Source of the DNA: Oscillospiraceae bacterium
GTDB taxonomy: Bacteria > Bacillota > Clostridia > Oscillospirales > Ruminococcaceae
NCBI GenBank assembly: GCA_012729855.1
Contig: JAAYCI010000033.1
Location: forward strand, 1-36,553
Length of the DNA stretch: 36,553 nt
Direction: 5' to 3'
Shown in pieces: positions 15,447 to 23,482 of this stretch; positions within the stretch are counted from its first letter, which is position 1, and each line of letters begins with the position of its first letter. A program made the translations under genes and the position numbers. Under the pieces are notes generated by a model. That model did not search any database and was not told the origin of the DNA. It saw only the letters and a program-made list of their open reading frames with translations.

Positions 15447-15877
15447 CCTTTTTTCTTCTTTTTCTTTTTCTTCTTGTCGGCGTCGTCTCCCTGCGGGGTC
15501 ATCAGCTCAAACAGGTTGTCGTGGTAGGCGGCCTTCAGGCAGGCAAAGGTCTCGGCACTAATGGCATGCTCCACGTTGCAGGCATCCTCCACGGCGGTCT
15601 TGCCGCTCACGCCCAGCGCGGTAAACAGCGCCGTCAGTATGGTGTGGCGCTCGTATACGTCCCTGGCAGCGGCGGCGCCCTTGTCGGTCAGCACCAGCTC
15701 GCCGTCCTCCATCATTTCCAGGTAGCCGTCGTTCTTCAGGTTGCCCACCGCCCGGCTCACGCTGGGCTTGGAGTAGTCCAAGTGATGCGCAACGTCGATG
15801 GAGCGCACGGCGCCGTGCTTTTGCTTCAGCACATAAATGGCTTCCAGATAGTCCTCGGCCGATTTTCTTAAAACCAT
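15443..15877 (-). CDS. DtxR/MntR-family metal-dependent repressor with polylysine tail
   Basis: A 144-residue iron- or manganese-dependent repressor. The winged helix (SAEDYLEAIYVLKQKHGAVR, SIDVAHHLDYSKPSVSRAVG) and the dimer/metal domain (LTDKGAAAARDVYERHTILT, VEDACNVEHAISAETF) are the MntR type, with the C/E/H ligands of 'ACNVEHAIS' present. It ends in about nine lysines and a glycine, an unusual tail encoded by an A-rich run that also contains the overlap with arsR. GGGAGG precedes the ATG and a consensus promoter lies at 15927-15955. Two metal-sensing repressors in one transcript suggests cross-regulation of metal homeostasis. Confidence 0.93.
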   Translation of the reverse strand: MVLRKSAEDYLEAIYVLKQKHGAVRSIDVAHHLDYSKPSVSRAVGNLKNDGYLEMMEDGELVLTDKGAAAARDVYERHTILTALFTALGVSGKTAVEDACNVEHAISAETFACLKAAYHDNLFELMTPQGDDADKKKKKKKKKG

Positions 15878-15926
15878 GGGGGCCTCCCTTGGCGCATGGC
15901 GCGGGCCATAGCGCGTTATTCAAATA

Positions 15927-15955
15927 ATTATACCATGAACCCGGGCCGCTATCAA
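15927..15955 (-). promoter_or_regulatory. Promoter of the dtxR-arsR operon
   Basis: TTGATA, 17 bases, TATAAT, with an extended TGG before the -10. It lies about 50 bases before the DtxR ATG. Confidence 0.8.
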
Positions 15956-15968
15956 GAAAAAAGCCGCC

Positions 15969-16634
15969 TTACATCAGCGTGGAGCCGTTTATCTTCAGCT
16001 GGAAGCGCAGCTCAAAATACTCTGCCGCCCGGCGGCACAGCAGCATGCGCTCCATAAAAATCTCAAAGTAATCCATCACCGCGCAAATGGTGGTGTCAAT
16101 CTCCAGCGCCAGGGTGAGGATACGGTTCTCCAGGTCCAGCTGGGTCACGGCCTTTTCCACCGCGTAGTTCACGCGGTCGTGTATGTCCAGGTGGATGGTT
16201 TCGGTGTTGCGCACCCGGCTGCGGCGCACGTCGGTTTTGTCGGCCAGTATCAGCGCGGCGGCAATGGCGTTCACGGGGAAGCCGGTTTTCTCGTCATGGT
16301 TGCCAATGGCCGTTACCACCGGGGCCACGTCGGCCGGGGGCATGCCCATGCGTATCAGTATGTCGTAGGCGATGATGGCCCCGCTCTGGGCATGGTCGGC
16401 CCGGTTCACCAGGTTGCCAATGTCGTGCATATAAGCGGCAATGCGGGCCAACTCGGCCTCGCGCTCGGTGTAGCCCAGCTGCAGCAGCCAGCGGCTGGCC
16501 AAATCGGCGCAGCGCATCACATGGGCAAAGGCGTGCTCGGTATAGCCCAGTGCCAAAAGCGAGGCGTCCGCCTGCCGGATATAGGTTTTGATCTCTTCCG
16601 AGTTCTTGATATCGTCGAATGTAATGGTTTTCAT
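15969..16634 (-). CDS. HD-domain phosphohydrolase
   Basis: A 221-residue protein with the HD metal-dependent phosphohydrolase core: HVMRCADLASRWL (first H), AAYMHDIGN (HD pair), GNHDEKTGFPV and ILADKTDVRRSR (final D). Such enzymes hydrolyse nucleotides or other phosphoesters; the substrate is not predictable here. The C-terminal ~70 residues form a mixed strand/helix domain (TIHLDIHDRVNYAVEKAVTQ). A ribosome site AAGGAG lies 14 bases upstream of the ATG, longer than usual. It has its own promoter (16691-16719). Its stop lies just past the -35 box of the dtxR promoter. Confidence 0.82.
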   Translation of the reverse strand: MKTITFDDIKNSEEIKTYIRQADASLLALGYTEHAFAHVMRCADLASRWLLQLGYTEREAELARIAAYMHDIGNLVNRADHAQSGAIIAYDILIRMGMPPADVAPVVTAIGNHDEKTGFPVNAIAAALILADKTDVRRSRVRNTETIHLDIHDRVNYAVEKAVTQLDLENRILTLALEIDTTICAVMDYFEIFMERMLLCRRAAEYFELRFQLKINGSTLM

Positions 16635-16690
16635 CTATTAAATTATAGCTCCTTCATGCGCTCTTGTTGGGCTGGGTGTCCCTCTCAGTT

Positions 16691-16719
16691 AGTATAGCAC
16701 AACGCTTTGCACTATGGAA
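16691..16719 (-). promoter_or_regulatory. Promoter of the HD-domain gene
   Basis: TTCCAT, 17 bases, TATACT. The -10 is good and the -35 is weak. Confidence 0.5.
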
Positions 16720-16862
16720 ATGCCTGCTTGCTTCAAGCGCAAAACCTTACCCGGGCTTTACAACCGGCGGCAAGCCCTGCCGCAAAACACACATAAAGCC
16801 TTGCCCGTGCGCGCCAAAACTGCGCAAACCTGCCAACGCTGCCGCCACGCCACCCAAAAAAC

Positions 16863-16892
16863 TGGACGCCATCCCCACGCTTGGGGTATACT
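16863..16892 (+). promoter_or_regulatory. Candidate promoter of asnA
   Basis: TGGACG, 18 bases, TATACT. The -35 matches only four of six positions. The rest of the gap 16635-16975 holds no gene that I can see. Confidence 0.4.
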
Positions 16893-16913
16893 TGTAAATA
16901 TTATTTGCACCAC

Positions 16914-16943
16914 ACGCCGGCAAAGTGTGTGCTGGCCGGGCGT
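16914..16943 (+). promoter_or_regulatory. Hairpin in the asnA leader
   Basis: ACGCCGGC pairs with GCCGGGCGT (one bulged G) around a 13-base loop, ending 23 bases before the GGGGGG ribosome site. It may affect translation of asnA. It is not a T-box by eye: no tRNA-binding bulge sequence is apparent. Confidence 0.4.
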
Positions 16944-16975
16944 ATGGCAGCCAAAAGCGACAGCGGGGGGTTATT

Positions 16976-17965
16976 ATGCCAAAATACACATCCAAACTGG
17001 GCCTCATCGAAACCGAGAAAGCCATCAAGTATATCAAGGACACCTTCGAGGCGCGCCTGGCCGAAGCGCTGGGCCTCACGCGCGTGTCCGCGCCGCTGTT
17101 TGTGCCCACCACCAGCGGTTTGAACGACGATTTGAACGGTGTGGAGCGCTCGGTCAGCTTCGATATTCTGGAAACCGGCGAGGTGGCCGAGGTGGTGCAC
17201 AGCCTGGCCAAATGGAAGCGCCACGCGCTGGGCCAATATGGCTTTGAGGCGGGCACCGGCCTTTACACCGACATGAACGCCATCCGCCGCGACGAAGTGT
17301 GCGATGCGCTGCACTCCCTCTATGTGGACCAGTGGGACTGGGAACTGGTGCTCACGCCCGAGCAGCGCACCATCCCCATGCTGAAAAGCATCGTGCAAAA
17401 AATATACGCCGTTATCCGCGAGGTGGCCGCCGGCGTGCAAAAGCGCTACCCGGCCATCCACGTAGCCCTGCCGGAGGAAATCACCTTCCTCACCACCCAG
17501 GAGCTGGAGGATCGCTGGCCTGCCCTGACGTCCCAACAGCGGGAAAACGAAGCCGCCAAAGCATATGGCGCGGTGTTCCTCATTGGCATTGGCGGCGCGC
17601 TGAAAAGCGGTGACCGCCACGACGGCCGCGCGCCCGACTACGACGACTGGGCCCTCAACGGCGACATCCTCATCTGGTACCCGCTGCTGGGCCGCGCCAT
17701 GGAGCTTTCCAGCATGGGCATCCGGGTGGATAAAGAAAGCCTGGCCCGCCAGCTGAAGATAGCCGGCAAAGAGGACCGCCTGACCCTGCCCTTCCACAAA
17801 GCGCTGATGGAAGACCGCCTGCCCCTCACAGCCGGCGGCGGCATAGGGCAGTCGCGGTTGTGCATGTTCATGCTGGAAAAGGCCCACATTGGCGAGGTAC
17901 AGGCCTCGCTGTGGCCCCAGCCCATGATTGCCGCCTGCGAGGCTGAGGGCATTTTCCTGCTGTAA
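16976..17965 (+). CDS. asnA: Aspartate--ammonia ligase (asparagine synthetase A)
   Basis: AsnA makes asparagine from aspartate, ammonia and ATP through an aspartyl-AMP intermediate. The 329-residue protein matches the family length (330 in E. coli). Visible motifs are RVSAPLFVPTTSGLNDDLNG, VSFDI, VVHSLAKWKRHALGQYGF, GLYTDMNAIRRDE, LHSLYVDQWDWELVL, the GIGGALKSGDRHDGRAPDYD block, and the C-terminal class II aaRS-like motif LTAGGGIGQSRLCMFMLEKA. GGGGGG precedes the chosen ATG; upstream in-frame codons lack both a ribosome site and similarity. It is transcribed alone, with the activator gene following after a separate promoter. Confidence 0.97.
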   Translation: MPKYTSKLGLIETEKAIKYIKDTFEARLAEALGLTRVSAPLFVPTTSGLNDDLNGVERSVSFDILETGEVAEVVHSLAKWKRHALGQYGFEAGTGLYTDMNAIRRDEVCDALHSLYVDQWDWELVLTPEQRTIPMLKSIVQKIYAVIREVAAGVQKRYPAIHVALPEEITFLTTQELEDRWPALTSQQRENEAAKAYGAVFLIGIGGALKSGDRHDGRAPDYDDWALNGDILIWYPLLGRAMELSSMGIRVDKESLARQLKIAGKEDRLTLPFHKALMEDRLPLTAGGGIGQSRLCMFMLEKAHIGEVQASLWPQPMIAACEAEGIFLL

Positions 17966-18005
17966 AAATACCCCTGTGCCGGGCTTCCCATATGCCCCCC
18001 GGGTA

Positions 18006-18014
18006 TGGTATACT
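18006..18014 (+). promoter_or_regulatory. Extended -10 promoter of the dehydratase activator
   Basis: TGGTATACT about 55 bases before the ATG. A possible -35 TTCCCA lies 18 bases upstream of the -10. Confidence 0.5.
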
Positions 18015-18069
18015 AATGGTTGAAGATAATTTACCACTTTAATTCCACCTAGGAGGGAACAATCGACCG

Positions 18070-18867
18070 ATGGACATTTTAACAATGGGTGTGGACGTAG
18101 GCTCCACCGCGTCCAAATGTGTGGTCCTAAAAAACGGGGAAACCGTTGTTGCCAGCGCGGTAATTCCCGTGGGCACCGGCACCACCGGGCCTGCCCGCGC
18201 CATGGCGCAGGCGCTTGAGAACGCCGGCGCCACCATAGACGACATCAGCTGCGTGTTCGCCACCGGCTACGGGCGCAACTCCCTGCCCGAGGCCGACAGC
18301 GAAATGAGCGAGCTGAGCTGCCACGCCAAAGGCGCCCATTTCCTTTTTCCGGCCGTGCGCACCGTTATTGATATTGGCGGGCAGGACAGCAAGGCCCTGC
18401 AGATAGCCCCCAACGGCCGCCTTTTGAACTTTGCCATGAACGACAAATGCGCCGCCGGCACCGGCCGCTTTCTGGATGTAATGGCCCGGGTGCTGGAGGT
18501 AAACGTGGAAGACCTGGGCCGCCTGTCGGCCGAGTCCACCGAGCGCATCAACATCAGCTCCACTTGCACGGTGTTCGCCGAGTCGGAGGTCATCTCCCAC
18601 CTGGCGGCCAATACCAAAACCAGCGACATCATCGCCGGCATCCACCGCTCGGTGGCGTCTCGCAGCGCGGGCCTGGCCAAGCGCGTGGGCGTAACACCCA
18701 TGGTGGTGATGACCGGCGGCGTGGCCCTGAACAGCGGCGTGGTGGCCGCGCTGGAGGAAGAGCTGGACTGCCCCATCGCCATCTCGTCCGAGTCTCAGTT
18801 TGCCGGCGCCATTGGCGCGGCGCTGTACGGCTACGAAAGCGTGGTGCAGGCCGCTGAAACCGGCTGA
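18070..18867 (+). CDS. 2-hydroxyacyl-CoA dehydratase activator (HgdC/CompA type)
   Basis: A 265-residue ASKHA-fold ATPase that passes an electron to an oxygen-sensitive (R)-2-hydroxyacyl-CoA dehydratase or a related benzoyl-CoA-reductase-type enzyme. The phosphate loops are [15 protein letters not shown] and [14 protein letters not shown]. The cysteines that hold the bridging 4Fe-4S cluster of the homodimer are C127 ([11 protein letters not shown]) and C166 ([10 protein letters not shown]), the same spacing as in Hgd[10 protein letters not shown] closes the fold. AGGAGGG lies 11 bases before the ATG. No dehydratase subunits are in the window, so this is an orphan activator whose partner is elsewhere. 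It strongly implies an anaerobe. Confidence 0.93.
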   Translation: MDILTMGVDVGSTASKCVVLKNGETVVASAVIPVGTGTTGPARAMAQALENAGATIDDISCVFATGYGRNSLPEADSEMSELSCHAKGAHFLFPAVRTVIDIGGQDSKALQIAPNGRLLNFAMNDKCAAGTGRFLDVMARVLEVNVEDLGRLSAESTERINISSTCTVFAESEVISHLAANTKTSDIIAGIHRSVASRSAGLAKRVGVTPMVVMTGGVALNSGVVAALEEELDCPIAISSESQFAGAIGAALYGYESVVQAAETG

Positions 18868-18933
18868 GTACCCGATTAAGGCGCGCCCGCCCGCCCTTTT
18901 CCCCGCAACCCTGCCCACAGGAGGGCCCTTTCC

Positions 18934-19071
18934 ATGAAAACCTTTTTGAAAGTGATACTGTGGATCGTCGTCATCGTTGTGGTTATTTTTGTGGTGCTGT
19001 TCCTGGCCGCCTGGCTATCGGGCCTGGGCACCATCCCCAACCTCATCAGCTACCTGCTGGCGCAATTGTAG
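18934..19071 (+). CDS. 45-residue single-span membrane peptide
   Basis: AGGAGGG lies 8 bases before the ATG and the frame ends TAG at 19069-19071. The peptide begins MKTFLKVILWIVVIVVVIFV, one strongly hydrophobic helix with a positively charged N terminus (likely N-in), followed by a short polar/helical tail (SGLGTIPNLISYLLAQL). It sits 66 bases after the activator gene with a strong terminator after it, so it is probably the last gene of that transcript. I do not recognise a family. The ribosome site, hydrophobic periodicity and terminator make it a credible real gene. Confidence 0.7.
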   Translation: MKTFLKVILWIVVIVVVIFVVLFLAAWLSGLGTIPNLISYLLAQL

Positions 19072-19120
19072 CGCAGGCCGGGCGCACAAGCCGGCCACCC
19101 CAAACCCCATCTGTACAACA

Positions 19121-19150
19121 ACGGCCCGCCTTTTGGCGGGCCGTTTGCTT
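19121..19150 (+). terminator. Rho-independent terminator
   Basis: ACGGCCCGCC/GGCGGGCCGT with a TTTT loop, followed by TTGCTT. It closes the activator/small-peptide transcript. Confidence 0.85.
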
Positions 19151-19162
19151 ATGGTTATTGGG

Positions 19163-19423
19163 TCATTCCGGCAGCTTCTCCAGCGCTTCGGCCAGGCACA
19201 GGGAAATCTGGTGCGGGCAAGAGGTGGGTTTGTCATCGCAGCGGATGCCCTGAAGCCGGGACACGGCGTCGCGGGCGCTGCAGCCCTGCAGCAGGGTGCA
19301 TATCCCCTGCAGGTTGCCGTCGCAGCCGTCGTCCACCACAATGCTTTGGATCATCCCGTGTTCGTCCAGCGTCACGGTTGTTTTTTCAGAGCAGGTGCCC
19401 CGGTTGGCGCGTGAATGGGTCAT
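19163..19423 (-). CDS. TSCPD-domain protein (TIGR03905-like)
   Basis: An 86-residue protein carrying the pattern GTCS (N-terminal), VDDGCDGNLQGICTLLQG, LQGIRCDDKPTSCPHQ: the four conserved cysteines and the TSCP signature of the TSCPD family. The domain is also found at the C terminus of some ribonucleotide reductases. Its function is unknown; metal binding by the cysteines is likely. The family's TSCPD reads TSCPH here. I start at ATG 19423 because AAGGAAGG lies upstream and the family begins near here; a longer open frame of 16 extra codons lacks a site. It follows the cytidylate-kinase-like gene by 44 bases. Confidence 0.85.
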   Translation of the reverse strand: MTHSRANRGTCSEKTTVTLDEHGMIQSIVVDDGCDGNLQGICTLLQGCSARDAVSRLQGIRCDDKPTSCPHQISLCLAEALEKLPE

Positions 19424-19467
19424 GGGTATTGTCTGCCTTCCTTCATTGGTTGATGTGGTTATCCGGT

Positions 19468-20100
19468 TCAATCAGCGCCGCAGTAAAGCTTTGCGGCGCA
19501 CCGCAGCAGCTCGGCGGCCTGTTCCACCTCCAGCCGGCCGGTGCCCAGCGCCAGGTGGTAGTTGTCTATGCCGCCCCAGTCGCGGTCGGTGTAAAAGCTG
19601 TAGTAGTTGGCGCGGCTGCGGTCGGTTTTGCGTATCAGCGCGCGGGCGTCGTCCTCGGGCAGGTTGTGCAGCCTTGCCACCCGTTTTATGCGCACCTCCA
19701 GCGGGGCGTGCACGAACACACTCAGCATGCGCGGGTGGCCGCGCAGCACATAGTCCGCGCAGCGGCCAATGATGACGCAGGGCCCCTCGGCCGCCGCGGC
19801 GCGTATGGCGTCGGCAATGGCGTTCTGTACGGCGTCGTCGGGCTGGTAGGTGATGTAATCGGAAAAGCTGCTGGCCTTGCCAATGCTCTCGCCGCCGGCC
19901 AGCACATTTTTCAGGCCGCTGGCGGCGCGCTCGTCGTTCCGCTCTATCAGCTCGGGTAAAATACCACTCTTTTCGGCTGCCACTGCCAGCAGCTCTTTGT
20001 CAAAAAAGTTCAGGTTCATGGCCTTGGCGGCCGCCAGGCCCACGGTGCGCCCACCGCTGCCAAACTGGCGCGCCAGGCAGATGACCAAATGTTCAGACAT
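19468..20100 (-). CDS. Cytidylate kinase-like protein
   Basis: A 210-residue nucleoside-monophosphate-kinase-fold protein. It has a P-loop variant ARQFGSGGRTVG, FFDKELLAVAAEKSGI, a central CVIIGRCADYVLRGHP strand-loop, VFVHAPLEVRIKRVARLHNL and the lid-like RKTDRSRANYYSFYTDRDWG. Such proteins are widespread in clostridia as a second Cmk-like protein. They lack the classical CMP-binding insert, so nucleotide kinase activity is uncertain. AAGGAGGG lies 6 bases upstream of the ATG. It is upstream of the TSCPD gene in what looks like a two-gene operon. Confidence 0.88.
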   Translation of the reverse strand: MSEHLVICLARQFGSGGRTVGLAAAKAMNLNFFDKELLAVAAEKSGILPELIERNDERAASGLKNVLAGGESIGKASSFSDYITYQPDDAVQNAIADAIRAAAAEGPCVIIGRCADYVLRGHPRMLSVFVHAPLEVRIKRVARLHNLPEDDARALIRKTDRSRANYYSFYTDRDWGGIDNYHLALGTGRLEVEQAAELLRCAAKLYCGAD

Positions 20101-20207
20101 GCCAATCCCTCCTTTGCCAAGGCAAAACCCAAGGTGTCTTCCACTGCCTCAAGTATAGCAGAAAAGGGCCGGCCTTTACATCAAATTTCTATAAACAAAC
20201 AAGCCCG

Positions 20208-20840
20208 TCAGACCCCTATTTTCCGACAAAGCCCCTCCAGCACACACCGCTCGCAGTAGGCTTTGCGGGCAGTGCACACGGCACGGCCATGCAGCACACA
20301 GCGGTGGCAAAAGTTGTTCGATTCCGCCGGCGGCAGCACCTTGCGCAGGGCCATTTCCACCTTGGCAGGGTCTTTGCCGGCCACAAAGCCAATGCGGTTC
20401 GCAATGCGTATGCAGTGGGTATCGGCAATAACCACGCCCGGCACATTGAAGATGTCGCCCAGAATCAGGTTGGCGCTTTTGCGGCCCACACCGGGCAGCT
20501 TGAGCAGCGCCTCCATGGTGCCGGGCAGGTGGCCGCCATACTGCTGCAGCACCACATTGGCCGCGGCGTGGATATCCCGCGCCTTGCTGTGGTAAAACCC
20601 GCAGGACTTCACAATGGCCTCAATGTCGGCCACATCGGCCGCGGCCAGCGCCGCCAGCGTGGGGTACTTTTCAAACAGCACGGGCGTCACCTTGTTCACC
20701 CGCTCGTCCGTGCACTGGGCGCTCAAGCGCACAGCCACCATCAGCTGCCAGGCGTTGTCGTAATCCAGCGAGCATATATCCACCGGGTAGGCGGCTTTCA
20801 GCGCCTCCACTATTTTTACCGCATCCGCTTTGGTGCGCAT
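20208..20840 (-). CDS. nth: Endonuclease III (DNA glycosylase/AP lyase)
   Basis: Nth removes oxidised pyrimidines and cleaves abasic sites. The 210-residue protein has the helix-hairpin-helix LPGVGRKSANLILGD with catalytic lysine K121, the catalytic aspartate D140 in VVIADTHCIRIANR, and the C-terminal 4Fe-4S motif C-x6-C-x2-C-x5-C (CTARKAYCERCVLEGLC). An in-frame ATG 27 bases upstream exists, but AAAGGAG lies 7 bases before the ATG chosen. SAQCTD replaces the more usual SAQATD. No clear promoter is seen in the gap 20841-21023; the gene follows the GH3 gene on the same strand. Confidence 0.96.
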   Translation of the reverse strand: MRTKADAVKIVEALKAAYPVDICSLDYDNAWQLMVAVRLSAQCTDERVNKVTPVLFEKYPTLAALAAADVADIEAIVKSCGFYHSKARDIHAAANVVLQQYGGHLPGTMEALLKLPGVGRKSANLILGDIFNVPGVVIADTHCIRIANRIGFVAGKDPAKVEMALRKVLPPAESNNFCHRCVLHGRAVCTARKAYCERCVLEGLCRKIGV

Positions 20841-21023
20841 GGCCTCACTCCTTTGGTAGTCACCCATTTATTCCGTTCACGCATATTTCGCCAGTTTTGC
20901 ACGATGGCCCGGCTTTGCCTCTGCGGTAAAATGCTCGGCAATACACCACGTGTTACCTGCGCTTTCACCTCCACCCCTGTACAAAACTGCCTTCATCCGC
21001 GGCCAATTCCATACCATCAGTGG

Positions 21024-23456
21024 TCACTTTGTTTTCCAGGGCTTTTTGGCCACCGCCGCCCCCAGCACCTTGCCCCAGCCGCCCTGGCCGTTGCACACGG
21101 CCAGCAGCGCATCGGCCACCCGCGGGCTGATGATGCCCATCGAGTTGCTGGACAGGTTCTTGTAGGGCAGCTCGTCCGCAATTTTGCAGGCGGCTTTTTT
21201 GTTGGTGTCCTTGTCGGCCGAGAAGATGACCGCCTGGCGGGAAACCAGCCGCGTAACCCCGGCAATCAGCCGCCCGGTGGCGCTGTCCCGCATCAGGCTC
21301 AGCGGGGTGGTGTGGTCGTAGCTGCCCTTGCGTGGCGGCTCGTTACTCAGCGGCAGCCTGCCGCACAGCGCCAGGAAGTTTTCCTCGGGGAAGCTGTTGT
21401 CCACCGGCTTGGCGTAGGGCCCGTCCGCGGCCGATACCGGCGCAGGCGCCAGCGTCACGCCGTCCACCGCAACTGCTGCCTGCAGCGGCAGCTCCCGGCT
21501 GGAGGGGCCCGCCAGCAGTTGATAGCGCCCCTGCTCCACCACCGGGCCATGGCTGGCGGCGTCATAAAAGGCCAGTGCCGTGTAAGGCACTTCAAAACGC
21601 AGCTCTTTCTCCTCGCCGGCAGCCAGCGCCACCCGGCGGAAGGCCAGCAGCTCTTTCTCCGGCTGGAACACCGCCGAGCCCTGCCGCGCCAAGTACACCT
21701 GCGCGATCTCCTCGCCAGCCACCCCGCCCACGTTCTTCACCCGGAAACGCAGTTTAAGCGGCTGGTCGGGCGCCAGATGCTCGTCCTCCACCACCAGCCC
21801 GCTATAGCGGTATTGGGTATAGCTCAGGCCGTAGCCAAACGGGAACAGCACATCCTTTTTTGCGGTGTCGTAGTAGCGGTAGCCCACGTAGATGCTCTCC
21901 CGGTAACGCACCTCATGCGGGCCCATGGGGAAGCTGTGGTGGGCGGGGCTGTCGGCCAGCGCCAGTGGCCAGCTTTCGGCCAGTTTGCCGCCGGGGTTGG
22001 CCTGCCCGTACAGCAGCCGCACGGCGGCGTCGCCCAGCGCCTGCCCGCCCAAGTGCAGGCACAATAGCGCGCGCACCTTGCCCAGCCAGGGGGCCTCCAC
22101 CGGCCCGCCGCAGCACAGCACCGCCACCACGTTGGGGTTGGCGGCGGCCACGGCGTCTATCAGGCGCAGCTGGTCGGGCGGCAGGGAAAGGTGCTCCCGG
22201 TCGAAGCTTTCACACTCGTAGTTGTCCGGCAGGCCCAAAAACAGCACCACCCTTTCGGCCTGCTTTGCCGCCTGTACGGCGGTGTCCAGCAGCAGCGGGT
22301 TGGTGGCGTCGCCCCTGTAGCCCGGCGCGTATACGAACGGCTGGCCGGCGGCTTTCATTGCCGCCAAAAAGCTGGTTACCCGTGTGGGGTTGATGACCGA
22401 CGAGCCGCCCCCCTGGTAGCGGGGCTTCTCGGCCAGCTCCCCAATAATGGCCACCCGGCCGGTATTCTTGCCCAAGGGCAGTATGCCGTCATTTTTCAGC
22501 AGCACCGCGCTTTTGCACAGCACGTCGGCGGCCAGCCTGTGGTGGGCGGCGGCGTCATACGCCGGTGCGGCCTTGCCCGCGCGGCTGCGCCGGAAAATGA
22601 GCCGCAGCAGGTTCAGGCAGGCGGTGTCCAGCGCCTGTTCGGTTAAAAAGCCGCTTTCTACCGCGCGTTCTATCGCCCAGTCGTTCATGCCGCCGCTGCC
22701 GGGCATCTCCAAGTCCAGCCCGGCGGCCAGGGCGGCGGCGCGGTCGTTCACGGCGCCCCAGTCGCTCACCACCACGCCGGTAAAGCCGAAATGCAAGCGC
22801 AGTATCTCGGTAAGCAGGCGGCGGTTTTCGGTGGCGAAGGTGCCGTTCAGGCGGTTGTAGCTGGCCATGATGGTATCGGGCCTGGCCCTGCGCACGGCAA
22901 TCTGGAAGGCTTTCAGGTAGATATCAAACAGCGCGCGGTCGTCCACCGCCACGTTGATAGACATGCGGTGGGTCTCCTGGCTGTTCACGGCGTAGTGCTT
23001 CAGGCTGGTGCCCACGCCCCGGCCCTGCACGCCGCGTATGAACCCGGCCGCCAACTCGCCGGCCAGCAACGGGTCCTCCGAGAAGTATTCAAAATTGCGC
23101 CCGCCCAGCGGCGAGCGCTTGATGTTGACCCCCGGCCCCAGCACCAGGCCCACCCCTTCGGCCAGGCATTCCTCGGCCAGGGCAGCGCCCACTTGGCCGG
23201 CCAGTTCCTCGCTCCAGGCGCAGGCCAGCGTTACCGCCGGCGGGAAGCAGGTGGCCCTGCGCGACGGCCCGCCGTTCTGGCGGCGGTGCTTCATGTCCAC
23301 CACCCGCAGGCCGTGGGGGCCGTCGGCCATGCGCAGCACCGGGATGCCCCGCTTTGCGTTGCCCTTGGTGTGCCAGGCGTCGCTGCCGCTGCACAGGGCG
23401 GCTTTCTCCTTCAGCGTCATGCTGGAAATCAGTTCCCAAAGCTTTTGATCGTCCAT
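21024..23456 (-). CDS. Glycoside hydrolase family 3 beta-glycosidase
   Basis: An 810-residue intracellular enzyme without a signal peptide. Domain order: GH3 N-terminal barrel (about 1-310) with RMADGPHGLRVVD, LGPGVNIKRSPLGGRNFEYF, SEDPLLAG and KHYAVNSQETHRM; the catalytic nucleophile is D232 in VVVSDWGAVND. Next is the GH3 C-terminal alpha/beta domain (about 340-570), with the likely acid/base glutamate in CESFDREHLSLP and GGKLAESWP. Then the fibronectin-III-like domain (about 600-690; PFGYGLSYTQYRYS, VKNVGGVAGEEIAQVYL). The last ~110 residues are an extra helical region. AGGAGGG lies 3-4 bases before the ATG. It probably trims oligosaccharides from plant fibre; whether it is a glucosidase or xylosidase is not decidable. 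Confidence 0.93.
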   Translation of the reverse strand: MDDQKLWELISSMTLKEKAALCSGSDAWHTKGNAKRGIPVLRMADGPHGLRVVDMKHRRQNGGPSRRATCFPPAVTLACAWSEELAGQVGAALAEECLAEGVGLVLGPGVNIKRSPLGGRNFEYFSEDPLLAGELAAGFIRGVQGRGVGTSLKHYAVNSQETHRMSINVAVDDRALFDIYLKAFQIAVRRARPDTIMASYNRLNGTFATENRRLLTEILRLHFGFTGVVVSDWGAVNDRAAALAAGLDLEMPGSGGMNDWAIERAVESGFLTEQALDTACLNLLRLIFRRSRAGKAAPAYDAAAHHRLAADVLCKSAVLLKNDGILPLGKNTGRVAIIGELAEKPRYQGGGSSVINPTRVTSFLAAMKAAGQPFVYAPGYRGDATNPLLLDTAVQAAKQAERVVLFLGLPDNYECESFDREHLSLPPDQLRLIDAVAAANPNVVAVLCCGGPVEAPWLGKVRALLCLHLGGQALGDAAVRLLYGQANPGGKLAESWPLALADSPAHHSFPMGPHEVRYRESIYVGYRYYDTAKKDVLFPFGYGLSYTQYRYSGLVVEDEHLAPDQPLKLRFRVKNVGGVAGEEIAQVYLARQGSAVFQPEKELLAFRRVALAAGEEKELRFEVPYTALAFYDAASHGPVVEQGRYQLLAGPSSRELPLQAAVAVDGVTLAPAPVSAADGPYAKPVDNSFPEENFLALCGRLPLSNEPPRKGSYDHTTPLSLMRDSATGRLIAGVTRLVSRQAVIFSADKDTNKKAACKIADELPYKNLSSNSMGIISPRVADALLAVCNGQGGWGKVLGAAVAKKPWKTK

Positions 23457-23482
23457 TTACCCTCCTGCAGCAAGTACCAATA

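Noticed and set aside
16893-16975. T-box or amino-acid riboswitch before asnA
   Set aside because: No T-box consensus, specifier loop or terminator/antiterminator pair could be seen; only a simple hairpin.
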